Positions 15,359 to 23,330 of a stretch of 64,000 nt of DNA are shown piece by piece (the first letter of the stretch is position 1; the number at the start of each line of letters is the position of its first letter). The stretch covers positions 124,001 through 188,000 of the forward strand of contig JAJDTL010000004.1 in the NCBI GenBank assembly GCA_022827195.1, written 5' to 3'. The position numbers were made by a program, and so were the translations under genes. Under the pieces are notes generated by a model that had not been told where the DNA came from, made no database searches, and worked only from the letters and a program-made list of their open reading frames with translations. This DNA is from Caldilineaceae bacterium. Lineage in GTDB: Bacteria; Chloroflexota; Anaerolineae; Caldilineales; Caldilineaceae.

Positions 15359-16630
15359 ATGCCGGGAGCGACTGTGCCCGTCGGAGCGGTGAACTCAGGC
15401 AAAGGACCGGACGGAAGGCTGCGTGTTTGTGTCGTTGGCGGCTCGATTGCCGGGTGCGCCGCTGCCATTGAGCTGCAACGCGCCGGCTGCGAAGTCACGA
15501 TCTTCGAGCGTTCGGCCGGCTCGCTGAAGGACCGCGGCGCGGGCATCGGCATCCCATTCGCCCTGCTCGAACTGCTGCAGGCGCGCGACCTCTTCGATGC
15601 GGAGATGGCGTTCGTGCCGATAAAGCTGAGGGACTTTTTCGTGCGCGTTCGCAGCGAAGACCGCCTGCTGTGGCAACAGGGCTTCGTGATCGCAGCGACC
15701 AGCTGGGACGAGCTCTACCGCAACCTGCGCAAGCGTGTGGACGACGACATCTACCGTCAAGGCAGCGAAGTCGCGGCGATTGAGACGGAGTCCGGGGGCG
15801 CGTTGGTCGAACTGGCCGGCGGGCAGAGGCGTGTCTTCGACCTGGTGGTCTGCGCGGACGGCTACACGTCGACCGGTCGGCGGAGGCTTTTTGCCGGCGA
15901 GGACCTGCGCTACGCCGGCTACGTTATGTGGCGCGGTCTCATCGAAGAGGCACTGCTAAGCAGCGTCGAGCCCTACGAAGGGATCAACATCTTCGCGATG
16001 TCGCGTTTGGGCCACCTCATCGCCTATCTTGTTCCGGGCAAACAGGGGGAGACAGGCCCGGGCGAGCGGCGGTTGAACTGGGGCTGGTACTTGAATACCC
16101 CGCAGGCCGAGCTGGGGGCAGCTCTGACCGACCGCAACGGCAGAAAGCACGCCACCTCGCTGCCGGCCGGCAGCATTTCAGAGGCGCGGGTCGGTCGACT
16201 GCGCGAACTGGCCCGCGATTTCATGCCCGGATTCGTCTCCGAGGCTGTCGAACTGACCGAGCAGCCCTTCATCCAGGCGATCTTCGATCTGCATACGCCG
16301 AGCTATCGCAAGGGGAACATTCTCTTACTGGGGGACGCATCTTCCGTGGCGCGGCCGCACGCGGCGGCCGGGGCGACCAAGGCGCTGTACGGCGCGGTCG
16401 CGCTGGCGCAGGCGCTGAAGAGGCAGCCATCCTTGGAGAGCGCGCTGACGCTGTGGAACGAGGAGCAGTCGCGCGAAGGGGAGCGGCTCGTGTCGCTTTC
16501 AAAGCGGCTGGGCGAGGCCCTGCAGGACCCGATGCAGGATTGGGCCGACATGGGGGAAGAGGAGATGAGCCTGTGGTGGAAAGGCGTTATCGGAGACGAA
16601 GAGTGGTACGTTATGACTGACGATGGCTGA
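15359..16630 (+). CDS. FAD-dependent monooxygenase (salicylate hydroxylase-like, PHBH fold)
   Basis: 423 residues. An N-terminal Rossmann motif GGSIAG (27-32) ends in FERS at the ribose-binding acidic residue. The middle region carries LVVCADGYTST (the DG motif of flavoprotein hydroxylases), and the C-terminal LLLGDASSVARPHAAAGATK is the second FAD-binding GD motif. These single-component enzymes hydroxylate aromatic or related compounds with NAD(P)H and oxygen. It starts 56 bp after the rhamnonate dehydratase-like gene, with GGGGGAG upstream, and precedes an SDR on the same strand. Substrate unknown. Confidence 0.85.
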   Translation: MPGATVPVGAVNSGKGPDGRLRVCVVGGSIAGCAAAIELQRAGCEVTIFERSAGSLKDRGAGIGIPFALLELLQARDLFDAEMAFVPIKLRDFFVRVRSEDRLLWQQGFVIAATSWDELYRNLRKRVDDDIYRQGSEVAAIETESGGALVELAGGQRRVFDLVVCADGYTSTGRRRLFAGEDLRYAGYVMWRGLIEEALLSSVEPYEGINIFAMSRLGHLIAYLVPGKQGETGPGERRLNWGWYLNTPQAELGAALTDRNGRKHATSLPAGSISEARVGRLRELARDFMPGFVSEAVELTEQPFIQAIFDLHTPSYRKGNILLLGDASSVARPHAAAGATKALYGAVALAQALKRQPSLESALTLWNEEQSREGERLVSLSKRLGEALQDPMQDWADMGEEEMSLWWKGVIGDEEWYVMTDDG

Positions 16631-16714
16631 CGAGAGGGTGGAGCCGCGCGCTCGAAGGCGGCATCGGCAGTCCAATTCCGGACGAGGCCAACAGGCGCCA
16701 ACAGGAGAAAAGCC

Positions 16715-17479
16715 ATGGCAGAGCTGCTCGCAGGGAAAGTCGCGCTCGTAACCGGCAGCGCTTCGGGCATTGGCCGCGCAACCGCGCTGGCCTGTGCGCG
16801 GGAGGGCGCGAGAACAGTCGTTTCCGACGTAGACGTCGAGGGCGGCGGCGAGACCGTCGTCATGATAGAGAGTTTGGGGGGTGAGGCGATCTTTGTCAGA
16901 GCCGACGTAACGGATGAGGAGGAGGTCGCGGCCTTGATTCAGGCCACGGTCGAGGCCTACGGCCGGCTCGACTGCGCGTTCAACAACGCCGGGCTGGAAC
17001 GCGAGTACACGCACCCGGCGGACCGGTTCAGCGAGGAGGCTTTCCAGGCAACGATCGATACCAACGTCCGCGGCGTCTGGCTGTGCCTGAAGTACGAGAT
17101 CGAGCAGATGAGTGAACAAGGATCGGGCGCGATCGTGAACTCCTCCTCGATTGCCGGGCTGGTCGGGATACCGCGCCAGCCGGTCTATGTCGGCAGCAAG
17201 CATGCGGTCTCGGGCATGACCAAGTCGACCGCGGTCGAGTTTGCCGAAAGGGGCATTCGCATCAACGCGGTCGCGCCCGGCCTGGTCGACACGCCCTTGA
17301 TGGAGCGGATCTACGCCAGCAACCCGGACCTGCGGGCGGAGGCGGACAGCTGGCAGCCGATCGGCCGTCCCGGCAAGCCGGAGGAGATCGCGGAGGCGGT
17401 CGTCTGGCTCCTGTCGGACAGGGCGTCGTACGTGCTCGGGCACGTAATGGCCGTCGACGGCGGTTTCGTCGCCCGGTAG
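16715..17479 (+). CDS. Short-chain dehydrogenase/reductase
   Basis: 254 residues, the classical SDR length. It has the cofactor motif GSASGIG (14-20), Asp38 after the second strand suggesting NAD(H) preference, FNNAG (89-93), and the catalytic Ser144/145, Tyr158 and Lys162 (YVGSK). The C-terminus VMAVDGGF is typical of the glucose dehydrogenase-like branch. It lies 84 bp after the FAD monooxygenase and ends the sugar-acid cluster. It probably oxidises a sugar, sugar acid or hydroxy product of the pathway. Confidence 0.9.
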   Translation: MAELLAGKVALVTGSASGIGRATALACAREGARTVVSDVDVEGGGETVVMIESLGGEAIFVRADVTDEEEVAALIQATVEAYGRLDCAFNNAGLEREYTHPADRFSEEAFQATIDTNVRGVWLCLKYEIEQMSEQGSGAIVNSSSIAGLVGIPRQPVYVGSKHAVSGMTKSTAVEFAERGIRINAVAPGLVDTPLMERIYASNPDLRAEADSWQPIGRPGKPEEIAEAVVWLLSDRASYVLGHVMAVDGGFVAR

Positions 17480-17536
17480 ATCAATCTTTAACGCCCAAAC
17501 CTCTGTAAACCGGCCCAAAGGAGGCGCTACGGAGAC

Positions 17537-17651
17537 AGGCGTTTGGGCGCATCCCAAATTATTGTCTGTCAAGCGAGGCCAAGCAATTCTCCAGGCTGAA
17601 GTCACCACTGGTCTATCAAGCCTCTACAAAAATCTGGGATGCACCCAGGCG
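17537..17651. repeat. 115-bp element bounded by imperfect inverted repeats
   Basis: The arm starting AGGCGTTTGGGCGCATCCCA (17537-17559) is complementary at 16 of 20 positions to 17632-17651 (ATCTGGGATGCACCCAGGCG). The size and the terminal repeats suggest a MITE-like remnant or a long RNA stem. It ends 11 bp before the -35 box of the small unit. Confidence 0.4.
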
Positions 17652-17662
17652 TTTCGTTGTCT

Positions 17663-17705
17663 TTGACAAGCAGGCCCATCTGTGGGATACTGTCGGCATA
17701 TCCCA
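17663..17705 (+). promoter_or_regulatory. Promoter with overlapping palindrome for the small unit
   Basis: TTGACA (17663-17668), a 17-bp spacer and GATACT (17686-17691). A perfect 8-bp inverted repeat GTGGGATA ... TATCCCAC (17682-17689 and 17699-17706, 9 nt between) covers the -10 box and start site, where a repressor would act. Confidence 0.65.
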
Positions 17706-17725
17706 CAACAAAGGAGGTGATGCAA

Positions 17726-17785
17726 ATGGATAATTGTAGTAGTAGTACTGGTCCGGTAGCATCACCTCGGGATATTTCTCTCTAG
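17726..17785 (+). CDS. 19-residue small ORF with an ideal ribosome site, candidate leader peptide or ncRNA-embedded ORF
   Basis: ATG 17726 to TAG 17785 encodes MDNCSSSTGPVASPRDISL. It is preceded by AAAGGAGGTGAT, an almost perfect anti-SD complement, 4 nt from the ATG. Ten bases of that site (17714-17723) are perfectly complementary to 17759-17768 inside the ORF, so the message can hide its own ribosome site. The alternative long stem 17748-17761/17790-17803 uses part of the same segment, so the two folds exclude each other. A terminator follows. It could be a translated leader controlling termination, a tiny peptide gene, or a structured RNA. I do not recognise the peptide. Confidence 0.5.
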   Translation: MDNCSSSTGPVASPRDISL

Positions 17786-17809
17786 GGAGTGCTATCGGAC
17801 CAGAAGCCG

Positions 17810-17836
17810 CAAGACCCCGCCATCGGCGGGGTCTTG
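17810..17836 (+). terminator. Strong hairpin terminator of the small unit
   Basis: A perfect 12-bp GC-rich stem (17810-17821 with 17825-17836) with a 3-nt loop, followed by a modest T-containing tail (TACTTTC). The weak U-tract leaves some doubt on efficiency. Confidence 0.7.
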
Positions 17837-18105
17837 TACTTTCAGGGCCGGTTGGTAAGCGGAAACAGGGTTGGTTGATAGCTGTCTGAATTCTGATTCG
17901 TCTGATTATTGTGATTGAGATGATTGACGGCACCGGCTCACGCGGGGTGTTGGCTCCAATTGTCAGGCGAACCAGGGTCAAGGCTAGATGCGGGCAACCT
18001 GTAGATGCCGACTCTGGCTGACCTGTCGTTAGAAATGCCAACTGTTTCCGGGAGACCTGCGGCCGGAACCGAGCGCTCTGCGAGGCAGATTCCCGGCGAA
18101 AACCA

Positions 18106-18158
18106 TTGACAAAGGGAACCGGCTCGGCTATACTCTAAATTGTGAGAATATTCACAAT
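18106..18158 (+). promoter_or_regulatory. Promoter and operator of the cytochrome P450 gene
   Basis: TTGACA (18106-18111), 17-bp spacer, TATACT (18129-18134). A perfect inverted repeat ATTGTGA-GAATAT-TCACAAT (18139-18158) sits on the predicted start site, a classic repressor position for TetR-, GntR- or LacI-type proteins. No such regulator is encoded nearby. Confidence 0.75.
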
Positions 18159-18178
18159 GCGTCGGCGTGGTGCCGGCG

Positions 18179-18245
18179 CCAGGCTTGGCTTACTGGCCTG
18201 GAAACCGTGATGCTTGAACCATAGTTCGCGGCTATTTGGGCCGCG
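18179..18245 (+). promoter_or_regulatory. Hairpins in the P450 mRNA leader
   Basis: CCAGGC/GCCTGG (18179-18184 with 18196-18201) and CGCGGC/GCCGCG (18227-18232 with 18240-18245) form two stems in a roughly 120-nt leader. The second ends 2 nt before the AAGGAG ribosome site. Confidence 0.4.
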
Positions 18246-18260
18246 TTAAGGAGATCTCCC

Positions 18261-19652
18261 ATGACCGGCGTAGTCGTCTCGATGGAGCGGCGACCGTTAC
18301 CTCCCGCTCCCAAGGCGAACCCCATATTCGGTACAGCCTGGCGTTTTCGCCGCGACCCCCTCCGCTGCCTGCAGGAATTCGTTGATGAGGTCGGACACGC
18401 CTACCGCTACCGGTTCTTCCTCAACTTCTGGGGCTATGTCTTCGTTCACCCCGAACACAACCAGCAGATCCTGCTGGACAACTACAAGAACTACACAAAG
18501 AGTCCCCACCCCACGTTTGATCTGTTGCTGCCCTTGCTCGGGCGCGGTCTACTATCGAATGACGGTGAGTCGTGGCTGCGGCAGCGCCGCCTGGTGCAGC
18601 CGGCATTTCACCGCCAGCAGATCCGGTCGTTTGCCAGTACGATGACCGCGGCCGCGGAACGGCGGTTCAACCGCTGGGAGCGGGCGGCGCGCGAGGGGAA
18701 GCCGGTCTCGTTCGACCGGGAGATGATGGAGCTGACCTTCGAGATCGCCGGCCGTACGCTGTTCAGCGTCGATCTGAAGGAGGAAACGCAAGAGATCGGC
18801 GATATCCTCAGCCAATTGAACCAGCTCTTCATCAACATGGCGATGGAGCCGTTTTCGCTGTACACATTGAAGATGCCTTTCCTGCCGCGCACGCGCCGGA
18901 TATTCCGGGACATTGGTACGCTCGATCAGCTCATCTATGCGATGATTGCGCAGCGCCGTGAGGCCGAAGGTCCCGGGAGCGACCTGATGGGGATGCTTCT
19001 GGCGGCGCGCGACGAGGAGACGGGCCTCGGCATGGACGAGAAGCAGATCCGGGACGAGGTGCTGACGCTGCTGATCGCTGGGCACGAGACGACGGCGCTG
19101 CTCATGACCTGGCTTTTCTACTGTCTTGCCTGCAATCCAGACGTGGAGGCGCAGCTGCATGATGAGGTCGACCGCACGCTCAACGGGCGGGTGCCCACGT
19201 TTGAAGACATTCCGAACCTGGTCTACACGCGCCAGGTTGTCGACGAAACGATGCGGGTCTATCCTCCGGCCTACGCGCTTTCGCGCGCGTGCAACGATGC
19301 CGACGTGGTTGGCGGCTATGCCGTTCAGCCGAATTCGGTCATTACTCTCAGCCCCTACATCACGCACAGGTTGCCCGAATTCTGGGATGACCCGGACAGG
19401 TTCGACCCGGAGCGGTTTGCGCCGGCCAAGAACGCGGCGCGTCACAGATTCGCCTACATTCCCTTCGGGGCCGGGCCGCGGCAGTGCATCGGCAACGGTT
19501 TCGCGCTGATTGAGGGCGTGCTGCTGGCGGCCGCGATCGCGCAGCGTTTCCGCCTGCGGATCCCGGAGGGTTACACGGCCGAGCTTGCGCCGCAGATTAC
19601 GCTGCATCCCAAGGGGGGTATGCCGTTGCAGTTCGTGAGTCGTGAATCGTGA
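18261..19652 (+). CDS. Cytochrome P450 monooxygenase
   Basis: 463 residues from ATG 18261 with AAGGAG upstream (an internal ATG seven codons on is an alternative). All P450 hallmarks are present: a proline-rich start (RRPLPPAPKANPIFG), the I-helix oxygen-binding AGHETT near residue 275, the K-helix ETMRVYP (ExxR) and the heme loop FGAGPRQCIG with the cysteine ligand at 409. No membrane anchor or fused reductase, so it is a soluble bacterial class needing separate redox partners, none of which is encoded here. The fatty-acid/CYP4-like helix pattern (PFGAGPRQCIG, HETTA) suggests hydroxylation of a hydrophobic substrate; that is inference. Controlled by its own promoter/operator. Confidence 0.95.
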   Translation: MTGVVVSMERRPLPPAPKANPIFGTAWRFRRDPLRCLQEFVDEVGHAYRYRFFLNFWGYVFVHPEHNQQILLDNYKNYTKSPHPTFDLLLPLLGRGLLSNDGESWLRQRRLVQPAFHRQQIRSFASTMTAAAERRFNRWERAAREGKPVSFDREMMELTFEIAGRTLFSVDLKEETQEIGDILSQLNQLFINMAMEPFSLYTLKMPFLPRTRRIFRDIGTLDQLIYAMIAQRREAEGPGSDLMGMLLAARDEETGLGMDEKQIRDEVLTLLIAGHETTALLMTWLFYCLACNPDVEAQLHDEVDRTLNGRVPTFEDIPNLVYTRQVVDETMRVYPPAYALSRACNDADVVGGYAVQPNSVITLSPYITHRLPEFWDDPDRFDPERFAPAKNAARHRFAYIPFGAGPRQCIGNGFALIEGVLLAAAIAQRFRLRIPEGYTAELAPQITLHPKGGMPLQFVSRES

Positions 19653-19667
19653 GTCGTGAGTCGTGAG
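19631..19667 (+). repeat. GTGAGTC/GTGAATC simple repeat
   Basis: About four irregular 9-bp units overlapping the P450 stop region. Same family as 13624-13652. A partial resemblance to the dispersed palindrome (GTACGTTCGACAAGC) follows near 19741. Confidence 0.7.
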
Positions 19668-19858
19668 GCGGGGACTGTGGGGGGCGGGAGTGACTTCGTT
19701 GACTCTTGAGGTTTAGGGGTCTGTACCCCCTTTTTGGCGTGTACGTTCGACAAGCCGATTCGTTGTGCCGTCCGGGCGCGGGTGTTATACTTGGGCGCGC
19801 GAATTTGCGCGGGCGCGGTGGACCGGGAGCAACTTCAGATGCAAGGAGCCGGTTGACG

Positions 19859-20509
19859 ATGGCGAAAAGATCGCTGATGGTGTGGGGCGGGTGGGAAGGC
19901 CACGAACCGAAGCAGTGCGTGGATATCTTTGCGCCGCTGGTGCGTGAGGCCGGTTTCGAGGTCGATATCGAGACTTCACTCGACGTGTATACCGACGGCG
20001 AGCGCATGGCCGCGTACGACGTGATTACGCAGGTGCATACGATGAGCTCGATCACGAGGGAGCAGGAGAAGGGCCTGCTGGACACGGTTGCCGCGGGCGC
20101 GGGCTTTGCCGGCTGGCATGGCGGCATGGCCGACGCTTTCCGTGACAACCCCGAATACCAGTTCATGGTGGGCGGGCAGTGGGTGGCCCATCCGGGCAAC
20201 ATCATCGACTATACGGTGAATATTATCGACCGCGCCGATCCGATTACGGCCGGCCTTGACGACTTTCGCATGCACAGTGAGCAGTACCTGATGCACGTCG
20301 ACCCCAGCAACGAGGTGCTGGCGACAACCACCTTCTCGGGCGAGCATGCAGCTTGGATCGACGGAACCGTCATGCCGGTTGTGTGGAAGCGCCGCTGGGG
20401 CAGGGGCAGGATCTTCTACTGCTCGCTCGGCCACGTGGCGAAGGACTTCGACGTGCCGGAGGCGAAGGAGATCGTGCGGCGGGGCATCATCTGGGCAGCC
20501 AGGGAGTGA
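19859..20509 (+). CDS. ThuA-like domain protein
   Basis: 216 residues from ATG 19859, with AAGGAG 10 nt upstream; longer in-frame starts run through repeats. It shows the ThuA (trehalose-utilisation, glutamine-amidotransferase-like fold) pattern: [20 protein letters not shown] at the start, [14 protein letters not shown] around the first conserved His, [12 protein letters not shown] and [12 protein letters not shown] near the end. ThuA proteins often accompany Gfo/Idh oxidoreductases in sugar catabolism, and a Gfo/Idh gene follows 62 bp downstream. The biochemical function of the family is largely unknown. Confidence 0.85.
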   Translation: MAKRSLMVWGGWEGHEPKQCVDIFAPLVREAGFEVDIETSLDVYTDGERMAAYDVITQVHTMSSITREQEKGLLDTVAAGAGFAGWHGGMADAFRDNPEYQFMVGGQWVAHPGNIIDYTVNIIDRADPITAGLDDFRMHSEQYLMHVDPSNEVLATTTFSGEHAAWIDGTVMPVVWKRRWGRGRIFYCSLGHVAKDFDVPEAKEIVRRGIIWAARE

Positions 20510-20571
20510 CGACCGCCCCCGCGCGACTACGGATCTTATACGATACGATGCAAGAGTGAGGGGAACAGGAG

Positions 20572-21678
20572 ATGAAACTGCCCGCCCGCATCGGACTGAT
20601 CGGCTGCGGAAACATCAGCGGCCGCTACATCGAAAACATCGCCAAGATCCCGGAACTCGAGCTCGCGGCCTGCGCCGACCTGGTACCGGCTGCGGCCGAA
20701 CGGCAGGGCGAGAAGTACGGAGTCACCGTTCTTGCGCAGGACGAGCTGCTCGCCTCGCCCGACGTAGACATCGTCCTCAGTCTTGCATCGCCTATCGCGC
20801 ACTTTGAGGTGTGCAAGGCCGCGCTCGACGCCGGCAAATCGGTCTACACCGAAAAGCCCCTGGCCGCGACATTCGCCCAGGGCAAGGAGCTGGTGGAGCT
20901 GGCGGAGGCGAAGAATCTTCGTCTCGGCGCTGCGCCCGACACCTTTCTCGGCGCCGGATACCAGTCGGCCCGCGCCTATCTGGATGAAGGCATAATCGGC
21001 GAGCCGGTCGCGGTCAACGCCTTTCTCGTTTGGCGCGGTCACGAGTACTGGCACGCCAACCCGACGTTCTACTACAAGCCGGGCGCCGGCCCGATGCTTG
21101 ACATGGGTGTCTACTACCTGACCGCATTGGTGCATCTGCTTGGGCCGGTGCGCCGGGTGACCGGTTCGGCGCGCGTTACCTGGAATGAGCGTACAGTTCA
21201 CAGCGAGCCGCTCAAGGGGCAGATCATCGAGGTTGAGGTGCCCACCTATCTCGCCGGCATTCTGGACTTTGAGTGCGGCGCGATCGGAACGCTGATTACG
21301 ACGTTCGACGCGCAGGCGTCGGGGCTGCCCGATATCGAGCTCTACGGCGCGACCGGTACGTTGAACCTGCCGGACCCGAACACCTTTGGCGGCCCGGTCC
21401 AGCTGCGGAGGACGCCCAGCGACGACTGGCAGGACCTTCCGCTGCGCTTCGGGCACTCGGGCCGCAGCCGCGGCATCGGGACCGCGGACATGGCGGTCAG
21501 CATGACGGAGGAGGCGGCGCACCGGGCGAGTGCGGAGATGGCGTTGCACGTGCTCGAGATCATGGAAGCGGTCCAGGTTGCATCGGATACGGGCCGCCAC
21601 GTCGAGCTGACCACGCGTTGCGGGCGTCCGCAGCTGCTGCCGGAGGGTGAGTATGCGGGCGTCAGGCCGCCGGCTTAG
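20572..21678 (+). CDS. Gfo/Idh/MocA-family oxidoreductase (copy 1)
   Basis: 368 residues. N-terminal NAD(P)-binding Rossmann fold with GLIGCGNISGRYIENIAKIP and the catalytic-lysine motif EKPLA near residue 97. The C-terminal alpha/beta domain carries DMGVYYLTALVHLLGPVR (conserved Asp/His-region variant). Family members oxidise or reduce hydroxyls of sugars, inositols and their derivatives. Follows the ThuA-like gene, a common pairing. Substrate unknown. Confidence 0.9.
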   Translation: MKLPARIGLIGCGNISGRYIENIAKIPELELAACADLVPAAAERQGEKYGVTVLAQDELLASPDVDIVLSLASPIAHFEVCKAALDAGKSVYTEKPLAATFAQGKELVELAEAKNLRLGAAPDTFLGAGYQSARAYLDEGIIGEPVAVNAFLVWRGHEYWHANPTFYYKPGAGPMLDMGVYYLTALVHLLGPVRRVTGSARVTWNERTVHSEPLKGQIIEVEVPTYLAGILDFECGAIGTLITTFDAQASGLPDIELYGATGTLNLPDPNTFGGPVQLRRTPSDDWQDLPLRFGHSGRSRGIGTADMAVSMTEEAAHRASAEMALHVLEIMEAVQVASDTGRHVELTTRCGRPQLLPEGEYAGVRPPA

Positions 21679-21737
21679 CGCTCTTGTGGTCCTGCACCGT
21701 GTTGCCGCAACACATATAGCTTTGAAATGGGACAACC

Positions 21738-22982
21738 ATGACGATTCAAGTCATCGAAGGCGTGCCTGTCTGGGGCGTTCCCCAGGACAACGCCATCGAC
21801 CAGATACTGAACTGCGCGCCGGAGGCGGATGCCGCCGCCCTGATGGCCGACCACCATCTCGGCTATTCGGTGCCGATCGGCGGCGTCGTCGCGTATGAGG
21901 ACAAGCTGAACCCGGCCGGCGTCGGCTACGACATCGCCTGCGGCAACAAGGCGGTGCGCCTCGACCTGCACGCGGCCGAAGTGAAGACAAATATCAGGCC
22001 TATCATGGATGACATCTGGAGCACGATCTCGTTCGGCGTCGGGCGCAAGAACAAGGAGCAGGTCGACCACCCCCTTTTCGACGACGACCCGGCCTGGCAT
22101 ATCCCGGTTGCTCGTAAGCTGAAGAAGCTTGCTGCCGAGCAGCTGGGCACTGTCGGCAGCGGCAACCACTATGTGGACATCTTTGCGGATGAGCAGGAGC
22201 GTGTCTGGATCGGGGTCCACTTCGGTTCACGCGGGCTGGGGCACCGTTTGGCAACCCATTTTATCAAGGCCAGCGAACAGGAACGCAGCCGCCGGCAGCC
22301 GGACGAGGCGAAGAAGGGCGGAGGAACAGGCCGGAAACGGGGCGGGGGAAACAGGGCGCCGGCTCTGGTGGACGTGGAATCGGCGTTGGGCCAGGATTAT
22401 CTTGCCTGCATGAAGCTGGCCGGGCGCTATGCCTATGCCGGTCGCGACTGGGTGTGCGGGAGGGTGGCGTCCATGCTGGGCGCGGCCATCGTGGAGGAGA
22501 TCCACAATCATCACAATTTCGCGTGGAAGGAAGAGCACGATGGGCGCACGCTGTGGGTGACGCGCAAGGGCGCGACCCCGGCCTTTCCCGGGCAGAAGGG
22601 CTTCGTCGGCGGCTCGATGGGCGACAAGTCGGTTATTCTTGAAGGCGTCGAGAGCGACGAGGGCCAGCTGGCGCTGCGTTCGACCGTCCACGGCGCAGGG
22701 CGGGTCATGTCGCGCACGCAGGCTGCGGGCAAGTTTCGCTGGAGGAAGGGGCGCAAGGTGCAGACAAAGCGGGGCGAGATTGGGCGCGGGCGGATGCTCG
22801 ATGCCATTCGCGGCCTAGGCGTTGAGCTGCGCGGCGCGGGGACTGACGAGGCGCCCCAGGTCTATAAGCGGCTGCCCGAGGTCCTGGAGCACCATCGCGG
22901 CTCAATCAAGATCCTGCACACCCTGATCCCGCTCGGCGTAGCCATGGCCGGCGAGGACGAGTTCGACCCCTACCGCGACTGA
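21738..22982 (+). CDS. rtcB: RtcB-family RNA ligase
   Basis: 414 residues. Motifs of the Mn-dependent GTP-using 3'-P/5'-OH RNA ligases are visible: GVGYDIACGN with the metal-binding Cys68, GSGNHYVDI, HNHHNFAWKEEH, PGQKGFVGGSMGD and HGAGRVMSR with His318 expected to carry GMP. A Lys/Arg/Gly-rich insertion (about residues 190-215) separates two conserved blocks and looks like a disordered loop. RtcB heals tRNA or damaged RNA; this divergent form is stand-alone, without archease or RtcA nearby. It converges with the DUF6295 gene, 15 bp away. Confidence 0.85.
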   Translation: MTIQVIEGVPVWGVPQDNAIDQILNCAPEADAAALMADHHLGYSVPIGGVVAYEDKLNPAGVGYDIACGNKAVRLDLHAAEVKTNIRPIMDDIWSTISFGVGRKNKEQVDHPLFDDDPAWHIPVARKLKKLAAEQLGTVGSGNHYVDIFADEQERVWIGVHFGSRGLGHRLATHFIKASEQERSRRQPDEAKKGGGTGRKRGGGNRAPALVDVESALGQDYLACMKLAGRYAYAGRDWVCGRVASMLGAAIVEEIHNHHNFAWKEEHDGRTLWVTRKGATPAFPGQKGFVGGSMGDKSVILEGVESDEGQLALRSTVHGAGRVMSRTQAAGKFRWRKGRKVQTKRGEIGRGRMLDAIRGLGVELRGAGTDEAPQVYKRLPEVLEHHRGSIKILHTLIPLGVAMAGEDEFDPYRD

Positions 22983-22997
22983 GACGCGGCCGTCCCT

Positions 22998-23276
22998 CTA
23001 AGCGTCGCCGCTCTCTACGAGCCCCCTCGACTCGGCTTCGTCCAGGACCGCCTGTATCGTCTCCACCAGTTGCCGCGCGCCGTCGACGCTCAGCTCCACG
23101 GCCACGCGCGCGCCCGGCCCGTACGCTTCGTTGACGAAGTCGATGTTGAGCGCGTGCTCCTCGGGCGCATGAAACGGATGGTCCCAGCTTACATTGGCCT
23201 GGCTCATGTCGAACCAGCCGTCGGCCCCCTTGCCGAATCCGGCAACGGGGGCCTTGTGCATGATCATCGTGCACAT
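22998..23276 (-). CDS. Small conserved protein (DUF6295-like)
   Basis: 92 residues from ATG 23276 with GGGGAGG upstream. The sequence MCTMIMHKAPVAGFGKGADG with SWDHPFHAPEEHALNIDFVN is, from memory, a small conserved family (DUF6295) found in actinobacteria and Chloroflexota. No transmembrane segment. It is the last gene of the long minus-strand unit, 54 bp after the dienelactone hydrolase. The His-rich DHPFHAPEEHA stretch could bind metal; that is speculation. Function unknown. Confidence 0.7.
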   Translation of the reverse strand: MCTMIMHKAPVAGFGKGADGWFDMSQANVSWDHPFHAPEEHALNIDFVNEAYGPGARVAVELSVDGARQLVETIQAVLDEAESRGLVESGDA

Positions 23277-23330
23277 GGGTTCAGCCTCCCCGCGAATAAC
23301 CTCTTGCGTTGGTTCCGGTCCTTCGTCCGT

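Larger units (their letters stand above)
17698..17845 (+). ncRNA. Predicted ~145-nt structured transcript
   Basis: From the predicted start site near 17698 to the terminator, the transcript would hold the small ORF, a 14-bp stem with one mismatch (17748-17761 with 17790-17803) and the terminator hairpin. It has its own promoter and its own end, so it behaves as an independent small RNA gene rather than a plain leader. The P450 gene begins more than 400 bp later with its own promoter. Confidence 0.45.
17480..18260. other. Structured 781-bp intergenic region
   Basis: It contains an inverted-repeat pair (17537-17651), a complete small transcription unit (promoter 17663-17691, 19-codon ORF 17726-17785, terminator 17810-17836) and, after an unassigned 270 bp, the P450 promoter, operator and leader (18106-18260). 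Details are given as separate entries. Confidence 0.7.

Noticed and set aside
17616..18041. Minus-strand 141-codon frame across the small structured unit
   Set aside because: Composition is not protein-like and it runs antisense through the terminator hairpin and promoter elements.
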